Origin: Dongia_A sp044226685
GTDB lineage: Bacteria; Pseudomonadota; Alphaproteobacteria; Dongiales; Dongiaceae
DNA length: 49,785 nt
Reading direction: 5' to 3'
Assembly: GCA_044226685.1 (NCBI GenBank)
Contig: JBGAGP010000014.1
Location: forward strand, 1 to 49,785
Shown here piece after piece: positions 8,067 through 16,001 of this stretch (positions are counted from its first letter, which is position 1; each line of letters opens with the position of its first letter). The notes under the pieces are model-generated. The model saw only the letters and a program-made list of their open reading frames with translations. It was not told the DNA's origin and did not search any database. Made by a program: the position numbers and the translations under genes.

Positions 8067-9962
8067 TCAGCGAGCATAGCCGATCTTGCGCAGCGCGTCG
8101 CCGATCTCATCGAGGATCGCCGGGTCGTCGATCGTCGCCGGCATCTTGTATTCCACGCTGTCGGCGATCTTCTGCATGGTGCCGCGGAGGATCTTGCCGG
8201 AGCGCGTCTTGGGCAGGCGCTTCACCACCGTCGCGGTCTTGAACGCCGCCACCGGGCCGATCTGTTCGCGCACCAGGTGCACGACCTCGGCGACGATGGC
8301 ATCGTCGGCCTTCTTCACGCCGGCCTTCAGCACCAGGAAGCCGAGCGGCACCTGGCCCTTGAGGTCGTCGGCGACGCCGATCACCGCGCATTCGGCGACG
8401 TCGGGATGGCTCGCCAGCACCTCCTCCATCGCGCCGGTCGACAGGCGATGGCCGGCGACGTTGATGATGTCGTCGGTGCGCGACATGATGTAGAGGTAGC
8501 CCTCCTCGTCGCGATAGCCCGCATCCGCCGTCAGGTAGTAGCCCGGATAGCGCTCCAGATAGCCTTTGAAATAGCGCTGCTCCGCGTTCCACAGGGTGGG
8601 CAGCGTGCCGGGCGGCAGCGGCAGGGTGCAGACGATGTTGCCGATCTGGCCGGGCGCCACCGCCTCGCCATCGCCGTCGAGCACCTGCACGTCCCAGCCC
8701 GGCACCGCCTTGGTGGGCGAGCCGTGCTTCACCGGCAGGCGCTCGAGCCCCAGGCAATTCGCGGCGATGGGCCAGCCGGTCTCGGTCTGCCACCAGTGGT
8801 CGATCACCGGCACCTTCAGGTGCTGTTCGGCCCATTCCAAGGTCGCGGGATCTGAGCGCTCGCCGGCCAGGAACAAGGCGCGCAGGCATTTGATGTCGTA
8901 ATCGCGGATCAGCTTGCCGTCCGGATCGTCGCGCTTGATGGCGCGGAAGGCGGTGGGCGCGGTGAACAGCACCGCCACCTTGTGCTGGGCGATGACGCGC
9001 CAGAAGGCGCCGGCATCGGGCGTGCCGACCGGCTTGCCCTCGTAGAGCACGGTCGTGCAGCCATGCAGCAGCGGCGCGTAGACGATGTAGGAATGGCCGA
9101 CGACCCAGCCCACGTCGGAAGCCGCCCAGTAGACCTCGCCCGGCTCCACGTCATAGATGTTCGACATGCTCCATTTCAGCGCCACGGCATGGCCGCCATT
9201 GTCGCGCACCACGCCCTTCGGCTGGCCGGTGGTGCCGGAGGTGTAGAGGATGTAGAGCGGATCGGTCGCCTTCACGCTGACGCAGGGGTGCGGCGCCACG
9301 CCGATCTGCGCCTCGTACCAGTCGACGTCGCGCGGACGGGTCATCTCGGCCAGCAGCTGCGTGCGCTGCAGGATGACGCAATGCGCCGGCTTGTGGTGGG
9401 CCAGCTCGATGGCGTGGTCGAGCAGCGGCTTGTAGGGGATGACCTTCGCCGTCTCGATGCCGCAGGAGGCGCTGACGATCACCTTCGGGTGGCAATCGTC
9501 GATGCGGGTGGCGAGTTCGTTGGCCGCGAAGCCGCCGAACACCACCGAATGCACCGCGCCGATGCGGGCACAGGCCAGCATGGCGATGACCGCCTCCGGC
9601 ACCATCGGCATGTAGAGGATGACGCGGTCGCCCTTGCCCACGCCGAGCTTCGCCAGCGCGCCGGCGAAGCGCGCCGTCTCGTCACGCATCTGGCGGTAGG
9701 TGTAGCTGCGCACCGTGCCGGTGACCGGGCTGTCATAGATCAGCGCCGCCTGGTCGGCGCGGCCGCTCTCCACATGGCGGTCGAGCAGATTGTGACAGGT
9801 GTTGAGCTCAGCATCGGGGAACCAGCGGTAGAAGGGCTTGCGGCTGTCGTCCAGCACGCGGCTCCACGGCGCCGTCCACTCGATCTCCTGCGCCGCCTCG
9901 GCCCAGAATTGCTCCGGCTCCTGCAGCGAGCGCTGATGCGCGATCGTATAGCCACCGGTCAT
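8067..9962 (-). CDS. prpE: Propionyl-CoA synthetase
   Basis: 631 residues, typical for PrpE. It activates propionate to propionyl-CoA through an adenylate intermediate. Seen: the N-terminal ACS domain (EPEQFWAEAAQEIEW), the P-loop YTSGTTGQPKGVVRDNGGHA (the VVRDNGGH extension is typical of PrpE rather than Acs), AASDVGWVVGHSYIVYAPLL, WWQTETGWPIAANCLG, and the C-terminal TRSGKILRGTM with the catalytic lysine that is often acetylated. The start at 9962 has GGAGG eight bases upstream. There are no prpBCD genes alongside, so propionyl-CoA may enter the methylmalonyl-CoA route instead (inference). Confidence 0.92.
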   Translation of the reverse strand: MTGGYTIAHQRSLQEPEQFWAEAAQEIEWTAPWSRVLDDSRKPFYRWFPDAELNTCHNLLDRHVESGRADQAALIYDSPVTGTVRSYTYRQMRDETARFAGALAKLGVGKGDRVILYMPMVPEAVIAMLACARIGAVHSVVFGGFAANELATRIDDCHPKVIVSASCGIETAKVIPYKPLLDHAIELAHHKPAHCVILQRTQLLAEMTRPRDVDWYEAQIGVAPHPCVSVKATDPLYILYTSGTTGQPKGVVRDNGGHAVALKWSMSNIYDVEPGEVYWAASDVGWVVGHSYIVYAPLLHGCTTVLYEGKPVGTPDAGAFWRVIAQHKVAVLFTAPTAFRAIKRDDPDGKLIRDYDIKCLRALFLAGERSDPATLEWAEQHLKVPVIDHWWQTETGWPIAANCLGLERLPVKHGSPTKAVPGWDVQVLDGDGEAVAPGQIGNIVCTLPLPPGTLPTLWNAEQRYFKGYLERYPGYYLTADAGYRDEEGYLYIMSRTDDIINVAGHRLSTGAMEEVLASHPDVAECAVIGVADDLKGQVPLGFLVLKAGVKKADDAIVAEVVHLVREQIGPVAAFKTATVVKRLPKTRSGKILRGTMQKIADSVEYKMPATIDDPAILDEIGDALRKIGYAR

Positions 9963-10102
9963 GACGTTTCCTCCGCTCCCAGCTCGCTTTTTCCGCCATC
10001 CTGCGTCAAGGCAGGCGGCCGTCAACCCCTTAGGTCCGCGCCGGTTCTGGCGCAATTGGACCAAGGGGGAAACGCGGCGATCGGTCGCGCCCGGAAATGC
10101 GA

Positions 10103-10128
10103 AAGGGCCGGCGCGGCGGCCGGCCCTT
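10103..10128 (-). terminator. Intrinsic terminator downstream of the amino-acid-binding protein gene
   Basis: Inverted repeat AAGGGCCGG with CCGGCCCTT around an 8-base loop, followed on the minus strand by TTTCG. It lies 27 bases after the stop at 10155 and separates that gene from prpE. Confidence 0.75.
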
Positions 10129-10154
10129 CCCCGTATCGCGGCGTCCCGGCGGGT

Positions 10155-10940
10155 TCAGCCGCCGTAGACGTCGAAGTTGAAATACTTGTCGTTGATCGCC
10201 TTGTAGGTGCCGTTCTCGCGCAGCGCCTTGATGGCGGCGTTGATCTCGGGCAGCAGCGGGTCGCCCTTGCGCATGGCGACGCCGACGCTGCCGCCGATCA
10301 GCGGATCGTCGACCGGTGCGCCCTTGAGCTCGAAATCCTTGCCGGCATCGGACTTCAGGAACCCTTCCGCCGTGTAGACCGTGTCGGCGAGGCCGTAATC
10401 GACGCGGCCGGAGACCAGGTCGAGATCGGCGTTGTCCTGGGTGTCGTATTGCTTCGCCTCGACGTTCGGCCATTTCTGCTGCAGCCAGTTGGCCTGGGCG
10501 GTGGCGGCCTGCACGGCGACGACCTTGCCCTTCATGCCGGCGTCGCTGAGGTCGAAGGCCTCGCCCTTGCGCGCATAGAAGGAAACCGTGGTGGCGTAGT
10601 ATTTGTCGCTGAAGTCGACGACCTGCTTGCGCTCCTCGGTCGCCGCCATGGAATTCATGATGGCGTCGATCTTGCCTTCCTGCAGCGCCGGGATGATGCC
10701 GTCCCAGGGGGTCGGCACCAGTTCGTATTCGCGGCCCATCTGCTTGAACAGCGCGTCGATGAACTCGACCTCGAAGCCGCTCCACTTGCCCGCGGCGTCC
10801 TGCACCCAGAACGGCGCGTAGGGTTCCGGCGAGAAGCCGACCTTCACCTTGTCAGCCGCCACCGCCTGGGCGGCGCCTGCCGCCAATCCCGCCGCGACAC
10901 CCAGCGCCGCAACCCAGCGGCGCAAGCCCACATATGCCAT
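10155..10940 (-). CDS. Amino-acid ABC transporter substrate-binding protein (SBP_bac_3)
   Basis: 261 residues. A signal peptide is evident: basic start, a hydrophobic alanine/glycine core and a likely cut after AQAVAA, releasing a mature protein starting DKVKVGF. The domain shows PYAPFWVQDAAGKWSGFEVE, WDGIIPALQEGKIDAIMNSM and SDKYYATTVSFYARKGE, the usual arginine/lysine-ornithine type pattern of periplasmic family-3 binding proteins. GGGGAGGA precedes the ATG. No permease or ATPase gene is adjacent, so it is an orphan and must work with components encoded elsewhere. The 83-base gap to the divergent GNAT gene contains a perfect 14-bp palindrome likely to be an operator. The exact ligand is unknown. 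Confidence 0.88.
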   Translation of the reverse strand: MAYVGLRRWVAALGVAAGLAAGAAQAVAADKVKVGFSPEPYAPFWVQDAAGKWSGFEVEFIDALFKQMGREYELVPTPWDGIIPALQEGKIDAIMNSMAATEERKQVVDFSDKYYATTVSFYARKGEAFDLSDAGMKGKVVAVQAATAQANWLQQKWPNVEAKQYDTQDNADLDLVSGRVDYGLADTVYTAEGFLKSDAGKDFELKGAPVDDPLIGGSVGVAMRKGDPLLPEINAAIKALRENGTYKAINDKYFNFDVYGG

Positions 10941-10976
10941 GATCGTCCTCCCCTGTTTCAGCCGGTCGTTTCGCCG

Positions 10977-10990
10977 AGCTGTATACAGCT
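10977..10990. promoter_or_regulatory. Perfect palindrome AGCTGTATACAGCT, likely GntR-type operator
   Basis: A 14-bp perfect palindrome centred on TGTATACA sits 37 bases upstream of the binding-protein start and 34 bases upstream of the divergent GNAT start. The core resembles operators of FadR/FCD-subfamily GntR regulators. No gntR gene is present in the window, so the regulator is unidentified. Confidence 0.55.
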
Positions 10991-11023
10991 TAGCGCGCCA
11001 GCGGACAGACGCAAGGGAGAGCG

Positions 11024-11554
11024 ATGCAGAAACCGAACGCAGCCATTGACCCGACTGCAATCCTACGCACCGCGCGGCTGGTGCTGCGGCGGCCGCGGCC
11101 GGGCGATGCGGTGGCGATGCACGCGATCCTGAGCGACCCGGAAGCGATGCGCTACTGGTCGACCCTGCCGCATACCGAATTGGCGCAAAGCGAGGCCTGG
11201 GTGGCCGGCACCATCGAGGCAATCGCCGCCGGCGCATGCGACGACTTTTTCCTCGAGCGCGACGGCGCGCTGATCGGCAAGGCCGGCATCTGGTCCGGCG
11301 ACGAGATCGGCTTTTTGCTGGCGCCCGCCGTCTGGGGCCAGGGTTATGGCCGCGAGGCGCTGCAGGCAGTCATCGCTCATGCGTTCGGCAACCGCGGCCT
11401 CGCCCGGATCCGCGCCGATGTCGACCCGTGCAACGGCCGCTCGCTGCGCCTGCTCACCAGCCTGGGCTTCCAGGAAACCGGCCGCGCCGAGCGCACCTTC
11501 AAGATCGGCGCGGACTGGGTGGACAGCGTCTACCTGACGCTGGAGCGCCGATAG
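11024..11554 (+). CDS. GNAT N-acetyltransferase, RimJ/RimL type
   Basis: 176 residues. The pattern is of Acetyltransf_3: LRTARLVLRRPRPGDAVAM, then FFLERDGALIGKAGI, the acetyl-CoA-binding loop PAVWGQGYGREALQAVIAH, RADVDPCNGRSLRLLTSLGF and a short tail. Such enzymes acetylate N-terminal or side-chain amino groups of ribosomal proteins or small molecules; the target here is unknown. AAGGGAGAG precedes the ATG by a normal distance. The gene is divergent from the amino-acid-binding protein gene and shares the TGTATACA palindrome. Confidence 0.85.
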   Translation: MQKPNAAIDPTAILRTARLVLRRPRPGDAVAMHAILSDPEAMRYWSTLPHTELAQSEAWVAGTIEAIAAGACDDFFLERDGALIGKAGIWSGDEIGFLLAPAVWGQGYGREALQAVIAHAFGNRGLARIRADVDPCNGRSLRLLTSLGFQETGRAERTFKIGADWVDSVYLTLERR

Positions 11555-11570
11555 CGCCGACCAGCTCAAC

Positions 11571-11680
11571 TGTCATCCCGGGCTTGACCCGGGATCCATC
11601 GGGCCGCCGCAGGGGCCGCGACCATTTTTACACCGCCCGTGCAGCGGCACCGTGGACCCCGGCGCGAGGCCGGGGTGACG
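11571..11680. repeat. REP-like inverted repeat, family A, copy 2
   Basis: The left arm (GTCATCCCGGGCTTGACCCG) and right arm (GGACCCCGGCGCGAGGCCGG) are inverted, more diverged from each other than in copies 1 and 3. They flank about 50 bases. It sits between two convergent genes, where a transcript-end hairpin would be useful. Confidence 0.75.
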
Positions 11681-11702
11681 AGCGAGAATTGGGCTGGCTT
11701 CC

Positions 11703-12914
11703 CTACGCGCCGTGCAGCGCCTTGCCGATGGCGTCGATCGCCAGGTAGGTCGTCGCCGAGAGGTCGTCGTTGACCGGGTCGGGCCAGCTCGACAGCTTGG
11801 CGACCACCAGGCGGCGGCGCGGCTCGATATGGATCAGCTGGCCGTAGATGCCGCGCGCGCTGTGGGTGCCGGCGACGCTGTCCAGCACCCACCATTGCCG
11901 GGAATAGGCGGCGTTGGGGAAGCGGCGATAACGCTCGACATAGTTCGGCTTGAAAGCCTCGATGTCGCCCGTGCGGCAGGCGGCGACCCAGGATTCCGGC
12001 ACGATCTGCCTGGCCCCCCAGGCGCCGTTGTCGAGGAACAGCTGGCCGAGGCAGGCATAGTCGCGCAAGGCGGCGTTGAGCCCGCCATCGGCGAGCGCGG
12101 TGCCCTCCGCGTCCACGGTGATGTTGGCGTCGACGCTGGCGCCCATCTGCTGCCACAGCTCGCGCGACAGCAATGCCGCGAGGCTGAGGCCGGAGACGCG
12201 CGACAGGATCCAGCCCAACACCTCCGTCTCGATCGAGCGATAGAGCATCGGCCCGCCATGCGGCCGCTCCTGCGTGAGCGTCAGGATCTGGCTCTTGGTG
12301 GTCAGCGTGTCGGATGCGTCCCGGCGCGGTTTCCAGCCGCTGGCGCGGTCGAGCTGCGCCACCTCGCTGTCCGGCGCCAGGTAGTCCTCGCCGAACTTCA
12401 CGCCGGAGCGCATGTCGAGCACTTGGGCGACGGTGGCGCCGGCATAGCCGCATTGCGCCAGCTCGGGCAGGTAATGCGTCACCGGCTTGGCAATGTCGAT
12501 CAACCCGCGGCCGGCGAAGATGCCGATGAGGGTGCTGGTGAAGCTCTTCACCACCGATTGCGACAGATGCAGCGTGGCGGCGCTCATGCCGTTCAGGTAG
12601 TGCTCGGCGACCAGCTTGCCGTCGTGCAGCACCAGGAAGCCGTCGGTCCAGGTCCGCGCCAGCATGTCGCCGACGCTGCGCGTGACGCCGTCGAAATCGG
12701 TGAAGGTGATGCCGGTGATGTCCTGCCGCGCGGCGCCGAAGTCGCGCGCCGGGCCGCTGCCCCGCGCGATGGTCTCGGTCTGCAGGAACTCGGCGACATG
12801 CTGGAAGGCCCAGCGGTTCTGCGGCGGCCAGTCCCAGTTGTGCCAGCTGAGCGTCGCCGGCGCGCCCGGCAGCGGCCAGGTCTGCGCATGCGGCGGCTTG
12901 ACGATGTCGGTCAT
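11703..12914 (-). CDS. Beta-lactamase-fold serine hydrolase, 6-aminohexanoate-dimer hydrolase (NylB)-like
   Basis: 403 residues. The class C fold is shown by SQSVVKSFTSTLIG (S-x-x-K nucleophile motif) and LYRSIETEVLGWI (Y-x-S). Segments such as GYAGATVAQVLDMRSGVKFG, EVAQLDRASGW, YSRQWWVLDS and VVAKLSSWPDPVND closely resemble NylB and its carboxylesterase relatives rather than penicillin-binding beta-lactamases. No signal peptide is visible, so a cytoplasmic location is likely, unlike ampC. GGGGAA precedes the ATG at 12914. NylB relatives hydrolyse carboxylesters and in some cases linear amides; the natural substrate here is unknown. REP elements flank both ends of the gene. Confidence 0.8.
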   Translation of the reverse strand: MTDIVKPPHAQTWPLPGAPATLSWHNWDWPPQNRWAFQHVAEFLQTETIARGSGPARDFGAARQDITGITFTDFDGVTRSVGDMLARTWTDGFLVLHDGKLVAEHYLNGMSAATLHLSQSVVKSFTSTLIGIFAGRGLIDIAKPVTHYLPELAQCGYAGATVAQVLDMRSGVKFGEDYLAPDSEVAQLDRASGWKPRRDASDTLTTKSQILTLTQERPHGGPMLYRSIETEVLGWILSRVSGLSLAALLSRELWQQMGASVDANITVDAEGTALADGGLNAALRDYACLGQLFLDNGAWGARQIVPESWVAACRTGDIEAFKPNYVERYRRFPNAAYSRQWWVLDSVAGTHSARGIYGQLIHIEPRRRLVVAKLSSWPDPVNDDLSATTYLAIDAIGKALHGA

Positions 12915-12946
12915 GACTTTGGTTCCCCTTCCCCGTTCCATCTCCC

Positions 12947-13037
12947 CGTCATTGCCGGGCTTGTCCCGGCAATCCAAGCCACGCCTCAGTCTGCATAGAT
13001 GCCGCACGGATCACCGGGACTTCGCCCGGTGATGACG
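12947..13037. repeat. REP-like inverted repeat, family B, copy 1
   Basis: The left arm CGTCATTGCCGGGCTTGTCC and the right arm, which ends CACCGGGACTTCGCCCGGTG followed by ATGACG, are inverted and each folds on itself. The second copy is at 49454. It lies between the NylB-like gene start and the stop of the LysR gene. Confidence 0.82.
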
Positions 13038-13049
13038 ACGAATACATTG

Positions 13050-13967
13050 CTACCCCAGCTGCGCCGCGACGCTCGCCGCCTCGGCCATCAACCAGTCGCG
13101 CAGCACGGTGGCCTCGGCGCTGAGCGGGCGGTGCGCGCTCCAGGTCACATAGGTGGCCTCGCTCGGGATCACCTCAGCCTTGCCCAGCGGCACCAGCTTC
13201 TTCTCGGCCAGCAGATCGGCCACGTTGGTGGTCCAGCCCAGCGCCACGCCCTGCCCGTCCATCGCCGCCTGCCAGCAGACGATGTAGTTGTTGATGCGCC
13301 GCGTCTTGAGCCGCCGCGCCGGCACGCCGATGGCGGTGAAGAACTCCTCCCACGAGGTCCAGCCGCGCTCCTGGCTGACCACCTCGAGCAGCGGCAGGCC
13401 GAGCAGGTCGGCCGGCTCCTTGACCTTGTGGCGCCGGGCGAAGTCGGGGCTGCAGACCGGGATGATGCGATCGCCGAACAGCTTGAGCGCGGTTTCCTCC
13501 GGCCATTTGCCGTCGCCGTAGCGGAGCCGCAAATCGACCTCGGAGCGGCGCAGATCCTGGCTGCGGTCGGAGACCACCTGGTCGATGATGATGTCCTGGT
13601 GCGCACGCCAGAAATTGCCGAGCCGCGGCATCAGCCAGAGCTGGGCGAAGGCGGTGGTGCAGCCGATGGTGACGGTGCGCGCCGAACGGCTGGTCTTGAT
13701 CGCCTCGAAGGCAGCGGCCATGCCGGCGAAGCTCTCGGAGAGCGAGCGGTAGAGCTGCTCCCCCTCCGGCGTCAGGCGCATGGAGCGGTGGCCGCGCACG
13801 AACAGCGGCACGCCCAGCTCCTGCTCCAGGAACGTGACGTGCTTGCTGACCGCGCTCGGCGTCACATTGAGCTCGGTGGCGGCGAAGGAGAGGCTGGAAT
13901 GCCGCGCGGCGGCCTCGAAGGCGCCAAGGGCGTTGAGCGACGGCAGTTTGTAGAAGCGACGGACCAT
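13050..13967 (-). CDS. LysR-family transcriptional regulator, GcvA-like
   Basis: 305 residues from ATG 13967. The N-terminal winged helix (LPSLNALGAFEAAARHSSLS, AATELNVTPSAVSKHVTFLE, LGVPLFVRGHRSMRLTPEG) begins in the LPSLNALRAFEA style typical of the GcvA subgroup. The C-terminal substrate-binding domain includes CTTAFAQLWLMPRLGNFW and DLRLRYGDGKWP. Longer in-frame starts upstream run into the VOC gene region and lack family similarity. It is followed by the NylB-like hydrolase on the same strand after 135 bases that hold a REP element, so regulation of that gene is possible but unproven. The effector is unknown. Confidence 0.88.
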   Translation of the reverse strand: MVRRFYKLPSLNALGAFEAAARHSSLSFAATELNVTPSAVSKHVTFLEQELGVPLFVRGHRSMRLTPEGEQLYRSLSESFAGMAAAFEAIKTSRSARTVTIGCTTAFAQLWLMPRLGNFWRAHQDIIIDQVVSDRSQDLRRSEVDLRLRYGDGKWPEETALKLFGDRIIPVCSPDFARRHKVKEPADLLGLPLLEVVSQERGWTSWEEFFTAIGVPARRLKTRRINNYIVCWQAAMDGQGVALGWTTNVADLLAEKKLVPLGKAEVIPSEATYVTWSAHRPLSAEATVLRDWLMAEAASVAAQLG

Positions 13968-14041
13968 GCGGGCGGCACTGTGGCGGCGGCGCAGGGAATT
14001 GTCCAGATGGCCGGAAGTTCCCGCCGGCGGCGCGGCGAAGC

Positions 14042-14461
14042 CTAGCCGGCGCCGAGCAGGTCGGCGTCGGTCGGTTCCTGCACCAGGGTCAGGACATTGC
14101 CGGCGGGATCCTCGAAATGGGCCAGGATGCCGCCCCAGTCCATGCGTTCCGGCATAGCATCGAAGACGACGCCGCGGCCGGAAAGGATGTTGTAGGCGCG
14201 CTCGATGTCGGCGACGCGGAAGGAGATGCCGGTGAAGCGACCGGCGGTCTCCCATTCCTCGGGATCGTCCTCCTCGACCCGCTCCAGCCCGAGGGTCACG
14301 TCGCCGCCGCACTCGAACACCGCCACCCCGGCCTCGGGATCGGTATAGATCTCGTCCAGCGCCAAGGCGTCGCGGTAAAAGGCCACCGCCGCCGTCCATT
14401 CGGATGGCATGGCGAAGACGCGGATATGCGCCACACCCAGCAGGATCGGATCGCGTTCCAT
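14042..14461 (-). CDS. VOC/glyoxalase-fold protein
   Basis: 139 residues with the single-domain VOC pattern: LLGVAHIRVFAMPSEWTAAV, FYRDALALDEIYTDPEAGVA, GISFRVADIERAYNILSGRG, and the closing ILAHFEDPAGNVLTLVQEP with the metal-ligand glutamate position. These proteins dimerise and use a divalent metal for isomerase, dioxygenase or resistance roles; a specific reaction cannot be assigned. It ends 74 bases upstream of the LysR start on the same strand. A DUF3303 relic lies immediately upstream. Confidence 0.8.
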   Translation of the reverse strand: MERDPILLGVAHIRVFAMPSEWTAAVAFYRDALALDEIYTDPEAGVAVFECGGDVTLGLERVEEDDPEEWETAGRFTGISFRVADIERAYNILSGRGVVFDAMPERMDWGGILAHFEDPAGNVLTLVQEPTDADLLGAG

Positions 14462-14503
14462 GCCCAGCCTCCCCCGCCGCTCCCTCGCGCCCGAAGATGC
14501 GGC

Positions 14504-14555
14504 CTAGATACAGCGGTTGACCAGCGCGGCGGTTTCCTTCGACGGCACCACCGGC
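14504..14555 (-). pseudogene. 3' relic of a DUF3303 gene
   Basis: These 52 bases match the last 52 bases of the intact DUF3303 gene (15580-15631) at about 44 positions. They encode the same C-terminal tail, VVPSKETAALVNRCI plus stop. Homology ends abruptly at 14555, exactly where the neighbouring membrane-protein stop begins. The relic and the intact copy are in direct orientation and flank that membrane-protein gene. Confidence 0.82.
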
Positions 14556-15467
14556 CTAGAGCCTTGGCTCCAGGCCGAACAGGTTAGCGCCCAATTCGCC
14601 CTTGGCAAGGAACAGCCGCAGCGGACCGGCCGTGGTCTTCCAAAGCAGACCGCCGACATTGCGGTGGTTCGCGCCTTCTCCAAGGTCGCGCAATCGCGCG
14701 ATGGCCAGAAACCTGAACGCCGGTTGAACGATCAAGAACGCAAGCAGCAGTTTCGCGACTGCCCAGACCCAACGGCCGCCGCCAAGGCCGAGCTGCCCCC
14801 AGATTTCCGACAAGCCAAAATACACACCGGCACATAGGGCCAGAATCGAGACGACGCTGAGCAGGAATGCCGCGCGCGACATGCGTTGCGGATTGCGGTA
14901 CCAATCGAGGCGGCGGCGAATTGCGGACTGGCCGGCACGGCGTGTTGCCGACGGTCCCACCCGCAGGCTGGTTCCCACACCACAGGGCTGGTTCAGGGAT
15001 CCGCAGAAATCGTGGATTGAGCGACCAGCGGGAAGATCGAGCAGATCGAACGCCACGAGTTCCCTGCGCGCATGGTGATCGGACTTCGTCATCATGACCA
15101 GGCTGTCGATCGTCTCCCCCGCAATCACCATGAACTCCGTGCCCGGGAACAGCTGCCAGCGTCGGGCCGTTCCGTCGCGATACTTGATGACCAGGACGCG
15201 GGGTTCCAGGTGCAGATGATCCAGCTTTCGCATATGGCGCGCCGGCGCGATCAGGGCGACTGCCAGGCCGATTGCGATTGCGACCGGCGGCACGGCAAAT
15301 ACCGGATGACGAAAGGCGATGGCGGCGACGATGGCGCCCGCGAACAGTGCACCGACGGCAATCCACCAGCCCCTCAACGCGTTCTTGCGATAGCGCAGCG
15401 CGACCGGCAGCGATCCGTGCTGCAAGTCGGGCGCTTCGCAAACCTCGTTGCGCTCCTCGTCGCTCAT
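14556..15467 (-). CDS. Hypothetical membrane protein with PH-like segment
   Basis: 303 residues from ATG 15467, which has GGAGGGGG just upstream. There are two N-terminal transmembrane helices (about residues 34-75), then a soluble segment LVIKYRDGTARRWQLFPGTE that looks like a PH-type or DUF304-like beta domain. Two further helices follow (AAFLLSVVSILALCAGVYFG and WVWAVAKLLLAFLIVQPAF), then FLAIARLRDLGEGANHRN, which resembles the end of DUF805 proteins. Family and function are not recognised. The layout resembles that of the protein at 16720-17751. The gene lies between two direct copies of DUF3303 3' sequence, suggesting arrival by duplication or insertion. Confidence 0.72.
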   Translation of the reverse strand: MSDEERNEVCEAPDLQHGSLPVALRYRKNALRGWWIAVGALFAGAIVAAIAFRHPVFAVPPVAIAIGLAVALIAPARHMRKLDHLHLEPRVLVIKYRDGTARRWQLFPGTEFMVIAGETIDSLVMMTKSDHHARRELVAFDLLDLPAGRSIHDFCGSLNQPCGVGTSLRVGPSATRRAGQSAIRRRLDWYRNPQRMSRAAFLLSVVSILALCAGVYFGLSEIWGQLGLGGGRWVWAVAKLLLAFLIVQPAFRFLAIARLRDLGEGANHRNVGGLLWKTTAGPLRLFLAKGELGANLFGLEPRL

Positions 15468-15579
15468 ACCCCCTCCGCCAGGCAACGGCCTCGGCGACAT
15501 CAAGGCTAGCGGGGCAAGGTTAAGCAGGCATTTACCGCCGCGCGCGGTCCGGCCATCCGCGAGGCCGGCTGACGTCAGG

Positions 15580-15852
15580 CTAAATGTAGCGGTTGACCAG
15601 TTCCGCCGTTTCCTTCGACGGCACCACCGGCACGATCTCGAAATCCGCGAGGTCGCCCCAGACCAGCACCCATTCCTGGATCAGCCGCGCATCGTCGCAT
15701 TCCATCAGCTGGAAGCAGCGGTCGAAATTGGCCTCGATCCAGGAGGAGACGTATTTCAGCCCCTCCGGCATCATGCGGCCCTTTTCCTGGAACCGCTTGT
15801 AGAGCGGCTTCGGATTGCAGTCGTGGAAATGCTCGATGATCATGAACAGCAT
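15580..15852 (-). CDS. DUF3303 family protein
   Basis: 90 residues from ATG 15852 (MLFMIIEHFHDCNPKPLYKR), the usual beginning and length of DUF3303, a family of small alpha/beta-barrel-like proteins of unknown function. Also seen: GLKYVSSWIEANFDRCFQLM and a conserved VPVVPSKETAELVNRYI tail. Earlier in-frame codons (MTNRGTDH) are less likely as the start. The 52-bp tail is duplicated as a relic at 14504. Confidence 0.82.
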   Translation of the reverse strand: MLFMIIEHFHDCNPKPLYKRFQEKGRMMPEGLKYVSSWIEANFDRCFQLMECDDARLIQEWVLVWGDLADFEIVPVVPSKETAELVNRYI

Positions 15853-16001
15853 GTGGTCGGTTCCCCGGTTGGTCACATGCTCCTTATACCGCCATCGCGG
15901 GGCCGAGGCGACAGTGTCGCGGCCCGCGCTGGCGGCGGATCAGGATGGCTGGTTGATCTGGACGCCGGACGGAGCCGGCTGTGGCTGCGGGTGCGGTGGC
16001 C

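Noticed and set aside
8982..11132. Very long plus-strand open frame (716 codons) over prpE and the binding-protein gene
   Set aside because: It is antisense to two well-supported genes and its translation is low-complexity (Arg/Gly/His/Asp-rich), the usual shadow of GC-rich coding DNA.
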